A stretch of DNA of 32,383 nucleotides from IMG/VR virus record IMGVR_UViG_3300019776_001115, positions 1 through 32,383 of that record. One strand, given 5' to 3'. This document shows positions 1 to 7,797 of this stretch, one piece after another. The stretch is from a virus. Position 1 is the first letter of the stretch. The number at the start of each line of letters is the position of its first letter. Below the pieces are notes generated by a model. That model saw nothing but the letters and a program-made list of their open reading frames with translations. It was not told the DNA's origin and did no database searches. Position numbers and translations under genes: made by a program.

Positions 1-264
1 ATGCCAGCAACGGCAACCGCACTCACCCGATCGACCCAAGAGGCGATCAACACTCTGTCACCCGGAGATCGCCGGGTGCTCAACGAAAACGAACTGGCCC
101 AGCGCTGGGGCATCAGCCCCAAAACGCTTCAACGCTGGCGCTGTGAAGGTCGTGGCCCCAAGTACCTGAAATTGTCTAAACGCGTGAGCTATCCGCTCGA
201 AGGCGTATTCGATTTCGAACACAACGCTCTGCACGTTTCGACGTCTGAGCGTGCCATGGCGTGA
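1..264 (+). CDS. Small helix-turn-helix DNA-binding protein (AlpA/excisionase-like)
   Basis: An 87-residue protein. Residues about 28-70 form a winged HTH of the MerR/AlpA type: the ELAQRWGISPKTLQRWRCEG motif is followed by a short wing-like stretch (GPKYLKLSKRVSYPLE). Such proteins bind DNA as excisionases or small phage regulators. The ATG lies at base 1 of the window, so no ribosome-binding site can be judged and a longer N terminus cannot be excluded. The next gene starts 12 bases after the stop with a strong GGGAGG, suggesting one early operon. The position upstream of the recombination genes suits an early regulator or Xis-like role, but this is inference. The target is unknown. Confidence 0.75.
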   Translation: MPATATALTRSTQEAINTLSPGDRRVLNENELAQRWGISPKTLQRWRCEGRGPKYLKLSKRVSYPLEGVFDFEHNALHVSTSERAMA

Positions 265-276
265 AGGGAGGATGAC

Positions 277-756
277 ATGAACGATTTGTCTATTTTCCCC
301 GCCGATATCGCTGAGATGTCCGTCACACAACTTGCCAATCTGCCTGCGAAGCAATTGGTCGAAGTTGACACCAACCTTGATCAGGCGATCGCTTGGCTCA
401 AGGCAGCACGCACAAAGCTCGATGGTGCTCTCGATCAGCGGTTTGGCGCGCAGGGCCGCGACAGCCTGCATGCCTCTGGCCGTGACTTCGGCACTTCTCA
501 CGTCAAGACAGAGGGGCTACACGTCAAGTTCGATCTGCCAAAAAAGGTCTCGTGGGATCAAAAGAAGCTCAAGACCATCGCCGAGCGAATCGTCGCATCT
601 GGTGAGGCCGTCGAGAGCTACCTCGACATCAAGTTGTCTGTGCCCGAGTCCCGGTACACGAACTGGCCACCTGCATTGCAGCAGCAGTTTGCCGACGCCC
701 GCACCGTCGAGGCAGGCAAACCCTCTTTCCACATTTCCCCTGACTCGGAGGTCTGA
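277..756 (+). CDS. Hypothetical early phage protein
   Basis: A 159-residue soluble protein with no domain I can name. Its first 60 residues look helical (SVTQLANLPAKQLVEVDTNL then DQAIAWLKAARTKLDGAL). The middle part carries many lysines (FDLPKKVSWDQKKLKTIAER). There is no signal peptide or membrane segment. A GGGAGG ribosome-binding site about 5 bases before the ATG supports the start. It sits between an HTH protein and an antirepressor, in the position occupied by small accessory genes of recombination/replication modules. A DNA-metabolism accessory role is guessed from neighbours only. Confidence 0.7.
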   Translation: MNDLSIFPADIAEMSVTQLANLPAKQLVEVDTNLDQAIAWLKAARTKLDGALDQRFGAQGRDSLHASGRDFGTSHVKTEGLHVKFDLPKKVSWDQKKLKTIAERIVASGEAVESYLDIKLSVPESRYTNWPPALQQQFADARTVEAGKPSFHISPDSEV

Positions 757-758
757 TC

Positions 759-1508
759 ATGAATCAGCAACTTGCCCCATTTGATTTTGAAGGTCGACAA
801 GTGCGCATCGTGACTGATGCACAAGGTGAGCCATGGTTTGTTGCCGCTGATGTGCTGTCAACGATCAGCCTTGATCGCAAGGCACTCGAGCGACTCGATG
901 ACGACGAAAAGGGTGTGAACTCAATTCACACCCCTGGCGGAGTCCAAGAGATGACCACGGTCAATGAGCCCGGTCTCTACGCTCTGGTGCTAGGCAGCCG
1001 AAAAGCAGAGGCCAAACGCTTTAAGCGCTGGGTCACTCACGAGGTCCTGCCTGCCATCCGAAAGACTGGCTCCTACGCTGTGCCCGCAATCGCTGCATTG
1101 CCCGCACCTACGCAAGACCGTGTCACATCGTTGCTCTTGATTGGTGAAGCTGTTGCCAAAGTTCCGGGTGTGAAAGCAGGCATTGCCATGGCTGCAACCC
1201 TCACGTGCATCCATGAAAACACCGGACTGGCCATTGAGACATTGCGCCATGCGCTGCCTGCAGCCAACGAGCCGATCTGCTCCTTGAATGCCACTCAACT
1301 TGGCAAGCTGGTTGGCTTGTCAGCAAAGACCACCAATCTGCGCCTGGCCAACTTGGGTCTGCAAGTGCGCAATGAGCGCGATGAGTGGGAGTTGACCGAG
1401 ATTGGTGAGGCCTGGGCGGAAGCCATGCCGTATTCGCGCAATGGACACAGCGGGTACCAGATTCTCTGGAATCCGATGGTTGCCCAAGAAATGCGGGAGG
1501 TGGCGTGA
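759..1508 (+). CDS. BRO-N family phage antirepressor
   Basis: A 249-residue protein. Residues about 6-105 match the BRO-N (Bro-like) DNA-binding fold: an FEGRQVRIV start, then EPWFVAADV, a DEKGVNSI segment, VNEPGLYALVLGSRKAEAKR and WVTHEVLPAIRKTGSY. The C-terminal half (about 175-249) looks like a KilA-C/antirepressor-type winged helix (NATQLGKLVGLSAKTTNLRL, then WELTEIGEAWAEAMP). Such two-domain proteins usually act as antirepressors or transcription regulators in temperate phages. GGAGG stands about 6 bases before the ATG. The stop overlaps the start of the next gene (TGATG), so the two are probably translationally coupled. Its place in the recombination operon rather than beside a visible repressor leaves the regulated target open. 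Confidence 0.88.
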   Translation: MNQQLAPFDFEGRQVRIVTDAQGEPWFVAADVLSTISLDRKALERLDDDEKGVNSIHTPGGVQEMTTVNEPGLYALVLGSRKAEAKRFKRWVTHEVLPAIRKTGSYAVPAIAALPAPTQDRVTSLLLIGEAVAKVPGVKAGIAMAATLTCIHENTGLAIETLRHALPAANEPICSLNATQLGKLVGLSAKTTNLRLANLGLQVRNERDEWELTEIGEAWAEAMPYSRNGHSGYQILWNPMVAQEMREVA

Positions 1509-2326
1509 TGGCACTTCCGATCATTACCGCTGATCAACGCCTGCGCGAGAAAAAGGGCGTCAAGCTGGTTCTTCTTGGCAAGAGCGGCATTGGAAAAACC
1601 ACGCAGCTCAAAACGCTGCCAGAGGACAAGACGCTGTTCGTCGATCTTGAGGCCGGTGACCTGGCCGTCAAAGACTGGCGTGGTGACTGCGTACGTCCGA
1701 CCACTTGGCCTGAGTTCCGTGATCTTGTTGTGTTCTTGGCAGGGCCGAACCCTGCATTGCCCCCGGAAGCTCCCTACTCGCAGGCGCACTACGCGCATGT
1801 GTGTGAGCAATACGGTGATCCGAGCCAGCTGACCAAGTACGACTGCTACTTCGTTGACAGCATCACTGTGCTGGCACGACTGGCATTGATCTGGGCCAAG
1901 ACTCAGCCTCAGGCGATGTCTGATCGCACAGGCAAGCCCGACACCCGTGGTGCCTATGGCCTTTTGGGTAGCGAGATGCTCGGTGCGCTGATGCATCTGC
2001 AACACGCTCGCGGCAAGCATGTCGTGTTCGTGGCCATCCTGGACGAACGCCTCGATGACTTCAACCGCAAGGTATTCGTCCCTCAAATCGAAGGCTCAAA
2101 GACGGCTGCCGAGTTGCCCGGCATCGTTGATGAAGTTGTGACGTTGGCCGAGATCAAGGCCGAAGACGGTGCGCCCTATCGCGCCTTCGTGACGCACACG
2201 CTTAACCCCTATGGCTTTCCAGCCAAAGACCGTTCGGGCCAGCTCGAAATGCTCGAACCCCCAAACCTGCTCGCGCTCATTGAGAAGTGCGCAGCAGCAA
2301 CCCAACCTCAAAACAACAAGGAGTAA
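1508..2326 (+). CDS. Sak4-like RecA-fold ATPase / single-strand annealing protein
   Basis: A 272-residue P-loop ATPase. Walker A is GKSGIGKTT at residues 24-32 and the Walker B-like strand YDCYFVDS ends at Asp117. The size and the short N terminus before the P-loop fit the Sak4 group of phage recombinases, reduced RecA/Rad51 cores that anneal single strands. I chose ATG 1508, which overlaps the preceding stop as TGATG; a GTG at 1505 is an alternative. The next gene is a candidate ssDNA-binding protein. Pairing with an SSB is known for Sak4 systems and strengthens the call. Together with the nuclease at 3984 and the resolvase at 7330 it would form the phage recombination module. Confidence 0.85.
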   Translation: MALPIITADQRLREKKGVKLVLLGKSGIGKTTQLKTLPEDKTLFVDLEAGDLAVKDWRGDCVRPTTWPEFRDLVVFLAGPNPALPPEAPYSQAHYAHVCEQYGDPSQLTKYDCYFVDSITVLARLALIWAKTQPQAMSDRTGKPDTRGAYGLLGSEMLGALMHLQHARGKHVVFVAILDERLDDFNRKVFVPQIEGSKTAAELPGIVDEVVTLAEIKAEDGAPYRAFVTHTLNPYGFPAKDRSGQLEMLEPPNLLALIEKCAAATQPQNNKE

Positions 2327-2329
2327 ACC

Positions 2330-2938
2330 ATGTCCGCTTGGAACGATTTCAACGATGCCGAACAACAACAATCATTTGACCTGATCCCCAAGGGCACGGT
2401 GGCTCCGGTGCGAATGACGATCAAGCCGGGTGGCCATGACGATGCCAGTCAAGGCTGGACGGGTGGCTATGCAACCCAGAGCTTTGAGACGGGGAGCATC
2501 TTCCTTGCCTGCGAGTTCGTGGTTCTGGATGGTGAATACGCTCGTCGCAAGATGTGGTCCAACATCGGCCTGCATAGCTCAAAGGGACCCGCATGGGCAA
2601 ACATGGGACGCACATTTATACGTGCAGCCCTGAACTCAGCGCGCAACATTCATCCGCAGGACAACTCCCCTCAGGCAGCAGCTGGACGTCGCATTCAAGG
2701 CTTTCATGAACTCGATGGAATTGAGTTTATTGCCCGCATCGATGTCGAGAAGGATGGTCGCGGTGAGCTGCGCAATGTGGTGAAGATCGCTGTGGAGCCT
2801 GGCCAACCAGATTATTCGACGGCTTCAGCGCCAGCGACACAACGTCCTGCTGCGACCTATCAAGCCGCTCCCGCCAACAGCCTACCTGCACAGGCACAAC
2901 GCACACCAGTCTCGGGCAAACCGAGCTGGGCTCAATAA
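2330..2938 (+). CDS. Phage single-stranded-DNA-binding-like protein paired with Sak4
   Basis: A 202-residue protein beginning 3 bases after the Sak4-like gene, with AAGGAG before its ATG. Residues 1-160 are beta-rich (SFDLIPKGTVAPVRMTIKPG, ACEFVVLDGEYARRKMW, GIEFIARIDVEKDG), as expected for an OB-fold or DUF669-like core. Residues about 165-202 form a flexible Pro/Ala/Gln-rich tail ending in KPSWAQ. The tail resembles the disordered tails of SSB proteins, but the acidic DDxPF-type tip of bacterial SSB is absent. The likely role is to coat ssDNA and load or stimulate the adjacent annealing ATPase. The call rests on gene order and architecture more than on a diagnostic motif. Confidence 0.7.
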   Translation: MSAWNDFNDAEQQQSFDLIPKGTVAPVRMTIKPGGHDDASQGWTGGYATQSFETGSIFLACEFVVLDGEYARRKMWSNIGLHSSKGPAWANMGRTFIRAALNSARNIHPQDNSPQAAAGRRIQGFHELDGIEFIARIDVEKDGRGELRNVVKIAVEPGQPDYSTASAPATQRPAATYQAAPANSLPAQAQRTPVSGKPSWAQ

Positions 2939-2948
2939 GGGAGGAGTA

Positions 2949-3449
2949 ATGAAATGCTGGGTTTGCAAAAGACAAGCCCGGGGTTTACGCCACGCCGACA
3001 CGAGCCTCGGCGCGGGCAACCCCCGGAGCTATCCAATCGATTGGGTTTTCTGCGCGCAACGCTGTCAGGACATCTTTCACACGATGTACGGCAATTGGCA
3101 GCGAGTGCTCGATGGGCGAATCAGTCTGAAAGAGGTAGCCATGATCGATCCTACTGACATGGAGCTTGCCTCAATGAGGAAATGTTTAAAGGCCTTTGGC
3201 GAGGCTGCCGGTGAAATTGGTTTTAACAAACCATTGGGTGATTACTCGGAGACTGAAGCCCTGCAAGTGATCGATGCAATCGTGACCTGCTGGACCGATG
3301 CCATGCAAGAGCATCACGAACAGACTAAATACCCTCCCGTTCGCGGCATGCAACCTGCGCCCGACCCCATGGCGCAGTCTTTAGTAGACATGAAAGATGA
3401 TTTGCCTTGGAGCGAGCCAATACCTGTCAAACAAGGGAGGGTGAAATGA
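2949..3449 (+). CDS. Cysteine-rich DUF6511-like phage protein
   Basis: A 166-residue protein that opens with a probable zinc-binding head: MKCWVCKRQARG (CxxC), then WVFCAQRCQDIFH (CxxxC) near residue 36. This N terminus is what I recall for DUF6511, a family seen in phage recombination/replication operons. The rest is mostly helical, ending in a charged proline-containing tail. The ATG has GGGAGGAG upstream. The stop overlaps the next start as ATGA. Function is unknown; a zinc-bridged DNA- or protein-binding accessory is plausible. Confidence 0.75.
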   Translation: MKCWVCKRQARGLRHADTSLGAGNPRSYPIDWVFCAQRCQDIFHTMYGNWQRVLDGRISLKEVAMIDPTDMELASMRKCLKAFGEAAGEIGFNKPLGDYSETEALQVIDAIVTCWTDAMQEHHEQTKYPPVRGMQPAPDPMAQSLVDMKDDLPWSEPIPVKQGRVK

Positions 3450-3997
3450 TGCAACGAGATGCAATTGATCAGCCAAATTCCAACCGCATTGTTCTGCGTC
3501 GCGACGCCAAACCACTGTCAACACGGTTGTGGAGTCGAGTAGATATGAGCGAAGGCTCTAACGGTTGCTGGCTGTGGCAGGGAAGCGTCAATATCAATGG
3601 CTATGGCCAGATCCGTCTTGAGCCTGTAGGTAATGCAATTCGCGGTGCGAAATCCACCACCCATCGCGTAGCGTGGGTGTTGAAACACGGGCCTATCCCA
3701 GATGGAATGAATGTATGCCATCGCTGCGATAACCCACGTTGTGTGAACCCGGCCCACCTTTGGCTTGGGACACACGCTGAAAACCTCGCAGACATGAAAT
3801 CGAAAGGGCGAGCAGCTCGGGGCGATCGCAGCGGCACCGCCAAACTTAATAGCAAGAAAGTACTCATCATCAAGCGCCTGCTTTTTCTTGGTCATTGCAA
3901 TGCAGTAGAGCTTTCTGAACTATTGGGAGTAAGTGCTACGACCATCGACTCGATACGGAATCAAAAATCGTGGAGGCATATCGATGCTCGACTTTAA
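3446..3997 (+). CDS. HNH endonuclease (HNH_3 type, homing-like)
   Basis: A 183-residue protein with an HNH_3-type core: WLWQGSVNINGYGQIRL near residues 33-49, HRVAWVLKHGPIPDG, VCHRCDNPRCVNPAHLWLGT and an NLADMKSKGRAARG segment. The C terminus (about 140-175) is a DNA-binding HTH (NAVELSELLGVSATTIDSI). This architecture is typical of free-standing phage homing endonucleases that nick DNA near their insertion site. I chose ATG 3446 because GGGAGG precedes it and it overlaps the previous stop (ATGA). Its 3' end overlaps the nuclease gene start by 14 bases, so it is tightly embedded in the operon instead of sitting in a gap. Homing activity is inferred. Confidence 0.88.
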   Translation: MMQRDAIDQPNSNRIVLRRDAKPLSTRLWSRVDMSEGSNGCWLWQGSVNINGYGQIRLEPVGNAIRGAKSTTHRVAWVLKHGPIPDGMNVCHRCDNPRCVNPAHLWLGTHAENLADMKSKGRAARGDRSGTAKLNSKKVLIIKRLLFLGHCNAVELSELLGVSATTIDSIRNQKSWRHIDARL

Positions 3998-4733
3998 CCA
4001 ACACTCAAAATTCCACGAGCGAGTGACCAGCCACATTGATGCATCACTGGATGCTGAGCGCGCTGAGCAGAAGGCTCGCACCTACCTCGGTGCGTCCCGC
4101 CTTGGTGTGGAGTGCGAACGCGCACTGCAGTACGAATACGCGGGAGCGCCAAATGATCTCGGACGAGGATTTTCCGGTCGAATTTTGCGGATATTCGAGG
4201 TCGGTCATGTGATGGAGGAATTAGCTGTGCGGTGGCTACGCATGGCCGGATTCGAATTGCACAACCAGAAGCCGGATGGTGGACAGTTTGGCTTCTCAGC
4301 GGCCGCAGGCAGGCTCCAGGGCCATGTCGACGGGATCATCACGGCGGCTCCTGTCGATTTAGGGCTGTCGTTCCCCATGCTCTTTGAGTGCAAAACCATG
4401 AACGACAAGAACTGGCGTAACACCGTCAAAAACGGCGTTGCTGTCGCCAAACCGGTCTATGCCGCACAGATGGCGATCTATCAAGCCTACATGGAAGAGT
4501 CCGTCAAAGGCATCAGCGGCAACCCAGCCTTGTTTATTGCCATTAACAAAGACACGCAGGAACTTTGGTTCGAGCTCGTGCCGTTTGACGCAGCCCTTGC
4601 CCAACGCATGTCTGATCGGGCGCTGAAGGTGATCACCGCCACCGATGCAGGCGAACAACTCAATCGAGCCTATCAAGACCCCACTCATTTTGAATGCCGG
4701 ATGTGCTCATGGCAGGACCGGTGCTGGAGATAA
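3984..4733 (+). CDS. PD-(D/E)XK nuclease with Cas4/AddB-like Fe-S cysteines
   Basis: A 249-residue nuclease of the RecB/Cas4 superfamily. Visible catalytic motifs are GHVDG (His114, Asp116), FECKT (Glu135, Lys137) and AAQMAIYQ (Gln162, Tyr166). Four cysteines, Cys44 and then Cys238, Cys241 and Cys247 (CxxCxxxxxC), match the split iron-sulfur-cluster signature of Cas4 and AddB nucleases. The start at 3984 is preceded by GGAGG at about 7 bases. The enzyme probably resects dsDNA ends to supply ssDNA for the Sak4-like protein, as exonucleases do in other phage recombination pairs. No cas1 or CRISPR is nearby, so a CRISPR adaptation role is unlikely. Confidence 0.88.
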   Translation: MLDFNQHSKFHERVTSHIDASLDAERAEQKARTYLGASRLGVECERALQYEYAGAPNDLGRGFSGRILRIFEVGHVMEELAVRWLRMAGFELHNQKPDGGQFGFSAAAGRLQGHVDGIITAAPVDLGLSFPMLFECKTMNDKNWRNTVKNGVAVAKPVYAAQMAIYQAYMEESVKGISGNPALFIAINKDTQELWFELVPFDAALAQRMSDRALKVITATDAGEQLNRAYQDPTHFECRMCSWQDRCWR

Positions 4734-4737
4734 AGCA

Positions 4738-4947
4738 ATGACCGACATTAATCAAATTCTCAATGAACGACTGGTGGATGCCCGCGAGGCAGCTCACTGC
4801 TTAAATTTGCCTATGTACCTGCTCTCACACCCGAAAGAGCGCCAGCGCATTGGTGTGCCGCACTATCGGGTCGGCAAAATGGTTCGCTTCAAGGTCAGTG
4901 AGTTGATGGACTGGTTGCAGGCGCGGGGAGATCAGTCAAATGCTTGA
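4738..4947 (+). CDS. Small helix-turn-helix protein (excisionase-like)
   Basis: A 69-residue protein: NERLVDAREAAHCLNLPMYL, then PHYRVGKMVRFKVSELMDWL. This is the layout of the HTH_17/AlpA excisionase-type DNA-binding domain, where a helix pair is followed by a beta wing ending in the (V)RF motif and a final helix. I chose ATG 4738, just 4 bases after the nuclease stop, because the domain starts there; a longer reading from 4645 would lie inside the nuclease gene. It overlaps the primase start by 8 bases. It could regulate the operon or serve as a replication or excision accessory. It is the second such small HTH in the window. Confidence 0.8.
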   Translation: MTDINQILNERLVDAREAAHCLNLPMYLLSHPKERQRIGVPHYRVGKMVRFKVSELMDWLQARGDQSNA

Positions 4948-7207
4948 TTTCAATGATAACGACTCATCTGCGCATGGAGATACAGACCAAGTCAGAGAGC
5001 AGTTACGCGCATCGCTGATCGATCGCATCGAGTCGGTATTAAGCGTTCTGTTTCCTGCGGGCAAAAGACGACGCGGGAAGTTTCTCATCGGCGACGTTCT
5101 GGGAAGTCCGGGAGACAGTCTTGAGGTCGTCATGGAGGGCGAGAAGTCTGGGCTTTGGACCGATCGCGCAACAGGCGATGGGGGCGACATCTTTAGTCTG
5201 ATTGCTGCCTCGATTGGTGCGGATGTTCAAACCGATTTCCCGCGTGTCCTGAACTACGCAGCCGATCTGGTTGGGCAGGCGCTACCCACACAAAAGCGCA
5301 AGTCCAAGAAAACGGCACCGGTCGATGAGCTTGGGCCGGCAACGGCCAAGTGGGACTACTTTGATGCGCAAGGACATCTGATCGCGGTGGTCTACAGGTA
5401 TGACCCGCCAGGTGGCAAAAAGGAGTTCCGTCCCTGGGATGCCAAGCGGCGCAAGATGGCACCACCTGATCCACGACCGCTTTATAACCAGCCTGGGATG
5501 CTCAATGTCACTCGCGTCATTCTCGTTGAGGGTGAGAAATGTGCACAAGCATTGATCGGTGCGGGAGTGACCGCCACTACCGCCATGCATGGAGCAAATG
5601 CTCCGGTCGATAAGACCGACTGGTCACCTCTCTTTGGCAAAGCGGTCATTATCTGGCCCGATCGCGACAAGCCGGGCTGGGAGTATGCGATGGCAGCAGC
5701 GCAGGCGGCACTGTCTGTCGGTGCACTGACGTGTGATGTGCTCTTGCCTCCGGATGATAAGCCCGAGGGCTGGGATGCCGCAGATGCGCTAGAGGAAGGC
5801 TTTGAGGTTGAGGCCTTCATCAACAGTGGTCCACGCATGTGCATCAAAAACCCGCACGCCATGATGCCTCAGGATGCCACGGTGTGGGCAACTGACGATG
5901 CGCTGGCTCTAGCTTTTACCTCACGCTATTCGGACGACTGGCGCTACTGCGCCTCGTGGGGCAAGTGGCTCGTCTGGACCGGTTGTCGCTGGCAGCCTGA
6001 TGAGACGCTTATGTCTCACCACCTGATTCGATCCATTTGTCGGGAGGCTGCACTCAAAGTCGACGCGCACAGGCTTGCCGCCAAGCTTCTCGCAAGTGGA
6101 ACCGTGGGGGGTGTTGAGCGTATGGCCCGTGCCGATCGAAGACACGCATCCACAAGTGATGAGTGGGATGCAGACATCTATCTGCTCAATACGCCAGGAG
6201 GCGTTGTGAACCTTCGCGCAGGCAAGACCCGCCCGCACGACAGGGGTGATCGCATGACAAAAATTGCAAATGCCACGCCTAAGGGGGATTGCCCGCAGTG
6301 GAAGGCATTTTTAAATGACGTGACGGGAGGCAACGTTCTTTTGCAGGAGTACTTGCAACGTATGGCGGGCTACTGCCTAACGGGTGCGACCAGCGCACAC
6401 GCTTTGTTTTTTCTCTATGGGACTGGCGCAAATGGCAAGTCGGTTTTCGTCAATACCTTGGCAAGCATTCTTGGAGACTACGCAACGAGCGCCCCCATGG
6501 ATACCTTTATGGATGCAAGGGGCGATCGTCACCCGACCGATCTCGCAGGGCTTCGCGGCGCGCGCTTTGTCGCGTCTGTTGAAACCGAACAAGGCAGACG
6601 TTGGAACGAGTCTAAGGTCAAGGCCATCACGGGAGGTGATAAGGTCTCGGCCCGCTTCATGCGACAAGACTTCTTTGAATATTTCCCTCAGTTCAAACTG
6701 CTGATTGCTGGCAATCATAAGCCCTCAATCCGCAACGTGGACGAGGCTATGAAGCGACGTCTGCACCTGATTCCCTTTACGGTCACGATCCCACCCGAGA
6801 GGCGCGACGGCAAGCTCACAGAAAAGCTTTTTGCCGAGCGCGATGGAATTTTGGCCTGGGCAGTCGAGGGATGCCTCGCGTGGCAACGAGAAGGTTTATT
6901 GCCGCCCGACTGTGTGCTTTCAGCCACCGAGGAGTATTTCGAGGCAGAGGATGCGCTCGGTCAATGGATGGATGAAAGCTGCGATTTAACACCTGAAGCG
7001 AAAGTTGCGTCCTCTGATTTGTACGCAAATTGGCGCGAATGGGCCGAGCGCGCAGGCGAGTACGTGGGCTCAATTAAGCGGTTTTCCGAGCTATTAGTTA
7101 CGCGCAATTTCGCGCCCACGCGACTTCACGGGGGCAAGCGGGGGTTTAAGGGTCTAGCCATACGTCCTAAGCCCTACAGCCGCAACTATTACGAGTCAAA
7201 CGAATGA
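4940..7207 (+). CDS. P4-type DNA primase-helicase (Toprim plus SF3 helicase)
   Basis: A 755-residue replication protein. The N-terminal part has a CHC2-like/DNA-binding region (DVLGSPGDSLEVVMEGEKSG, GDGGDIFSLIAAS), followed by a Toprim core (ILVEGEKCAQAL near residue 195, IIWPDRDKPG near 237). A D5_N-like region leads to the superfamily 3 helicase with Walker A GTGANGKSV near residue 494 and the sensor stretch LLIAGNHKPSIRN near 590. The C terminus carries a winged-helix tail (SIKRFSELLVTRNFAP). P4 alpha-like proteins of this design prime, unwind and bind iterons in their own origin. The candidate origin described at 7211-7310 lies directly downstream. Length and motif order are typical of a complete enzyme. 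Confidence 0.93.
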   Translation: MLDFNDNDSSAHGDTDQVREQLRASLIDRIESVLSVLFPAGKRRRGKFLIGDVLGSPGDSLEVVMEGEKSGLWTDRATGDGGDIFSLIAASIGADVQTDFPRVLNYAADLVGQALPTQKRKSKKTAPVDELGPATAKWDYFDAQGHLIAVVYRYDPPGGKKEFRPWDAKRRKMAPPDPRPLYNQPGMLNVTRVILVEGEKCAQALIGAGVTATTAMHGANAPVDKTDWSPLFGKAVIIWPDRDKPGWEYAMAAAQAALSVGALTCDVLLPPDDKPEGWDAADALEEGFEVEAFINSGPRMCIKNPHAMMPQDATVWATDDALALAFTSRYSDDWRYCASWGKWLVWTGCRWQPDETLMSHHLIRSICREAALKVDAHRLAAKLLASGTVGGVERMARADRRHASTSDEWDADIYLLNTPGGVVNLRAGKTRPHDRGDRMTKIANATPKGDCPQWKAFLNDVTGGNVLLQEYLQRMAGYCLTGATSAHALFFLYGTGANGKSVFVNTLASILGDYATSAPMDTFMDARGDRHPTDLAGLRGARFVASVETEQGRRWNESKVKAITGGDKVSARFMRQDFFEYFPQFKLLIAGNHKPSIRNVDEAMKRRLHLIPFTVTIPPERRDGKLTEKLFAERDGILAWAVEGCLAWQREGLLPPDCVLSATEEYFEAEDALGQWMDESCDLTPEAKVASSDLYANWREWAERAGEYVGSIKRFSELLVTRNFAPTRLHGGKRGFKGLAIRPKPYSRNYYESNE

Positions 7208-7210
7208 ACA

Positions 7211-7310
7211 TGGTGACGGATGGTGACAGGCTTGCTGATTAACCCCTACGCGTGCGCGTGCGCACACATATATGTGAGTTAACCGGCATATGAGTCACCA
7301 TCCGTCACCA
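7211..7310. repeat. Candidate replication origin: 17-bp inverted repeat around an alternating purine-pyrimidine tract
   Basis: TGGTGACGGATGGTGAC at 7211-7227 is repeated as its exact reverse complement at 7294-7310, giving 17-bp arms 66 bases apart. Each arm holds two GGTGAC units, so there are four iteron-like copies. Between the arms, 7247-7276 is 30 bases of unbroken pyrimidine-purine alternation (CG/TG/CA/TA steps), prone to Z-DNA or melting. The element sits between the primase-helicase stop and the RuvC-like gene. The known P4 alpha protein binds GGTGA-type iterons at its origin. The resemblance and position suggest an origin, but a transcriptional terminator or operator is not excluded. 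Confidence 0.55.
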
Positions 7311-7329
7311 CACCTAAAACGGAGTGGAA

Positions 7330-7797
7330 ATGAAGACAACAATTCTGGCCCTGGATCTGGGCACAACAACGGGCTGGGCACTTTGGAAAGACGCCCAGCT
7401 CTCAAGCGGAAGCCAACCCTTTAAGCCTCAGCGCTTCGAAGGGGGCGGGATGCGCTTTTTACGATTCAAGCGCTGGCTCTCAGAAATCAAGCAATGCTCG
7501 ACAGACATCAGCCTGGTCGTGTTTGAAGAGGTGCGCAGACATGCGGGCGTGGATGCGGCTCATGCCTACGGTGGTTTCATGGGCCAGCTGACAGCCTGGT
7601 GCGAGCATCATCAAATCCCCTATGAAGGTGTGCCTGTGGGAACGATTAAAAAGCACGCGACCGGCAAGGGCAACGCAAGCAAGGAACAAATGATTCAGGC
7701 CTTGCAGGAGCGTGGTCACAACGTTCACGATGATAACGAGGCCGATGCGATTGCGCTTTTGTACTGGGCCATTGAATTTCGGGGAGACACGCCATGA
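7330..7797 (+). CDS. RuvC-like Holliday junction resolvase
   Basis: A 155-residue RNase H-fold nuclease. Acidic catalytic positions are visible in order: Asp9 in LALDLGTTTGWAL, Glu66/67 in LVVFEEV, and Asp135/Asp139 in VHDDNEADAIALLYW. This is the pattern of phage RuvC-type resolvases, which cut branched recombination or replication intermediates before packaging. I chose ATG 7330 because GGAG lies 5 bases upstream; a GTG at 7324 would overlap that site. The stop overlaps the next gene as ATGA. Confidence 0.87.
   Translation: MKTTILALDLGTTTGWALWKDAQLSSGSQPFKPQRFEGGGMRFLRFKRWLSEIKQCSTDISLVVFEEVRRHAGVDAAHAYGGFMGQLTAWCEHHQIPYEGVPVGTIKKHATGKGNASKEQMIQALQERGHNVHDDNEADAIALLYWAIEFRGDTP

Noticed and set aside
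1295-2086. A 263-codon open frame on the minus strand
   Set aside because: It lies wholly opposite the antirepressor and Sak4-like genes, encodes no recognisable domain, and is explained by codon bias of the real + strand genes.
3984-4733. Cas4-type nuclease as evidence of a CRISPR system
   Set aside because: No repeat-spacer array and no cas1, cas2 or effector gene occurs anywhere in the window; gene order fits a phage recombination module.
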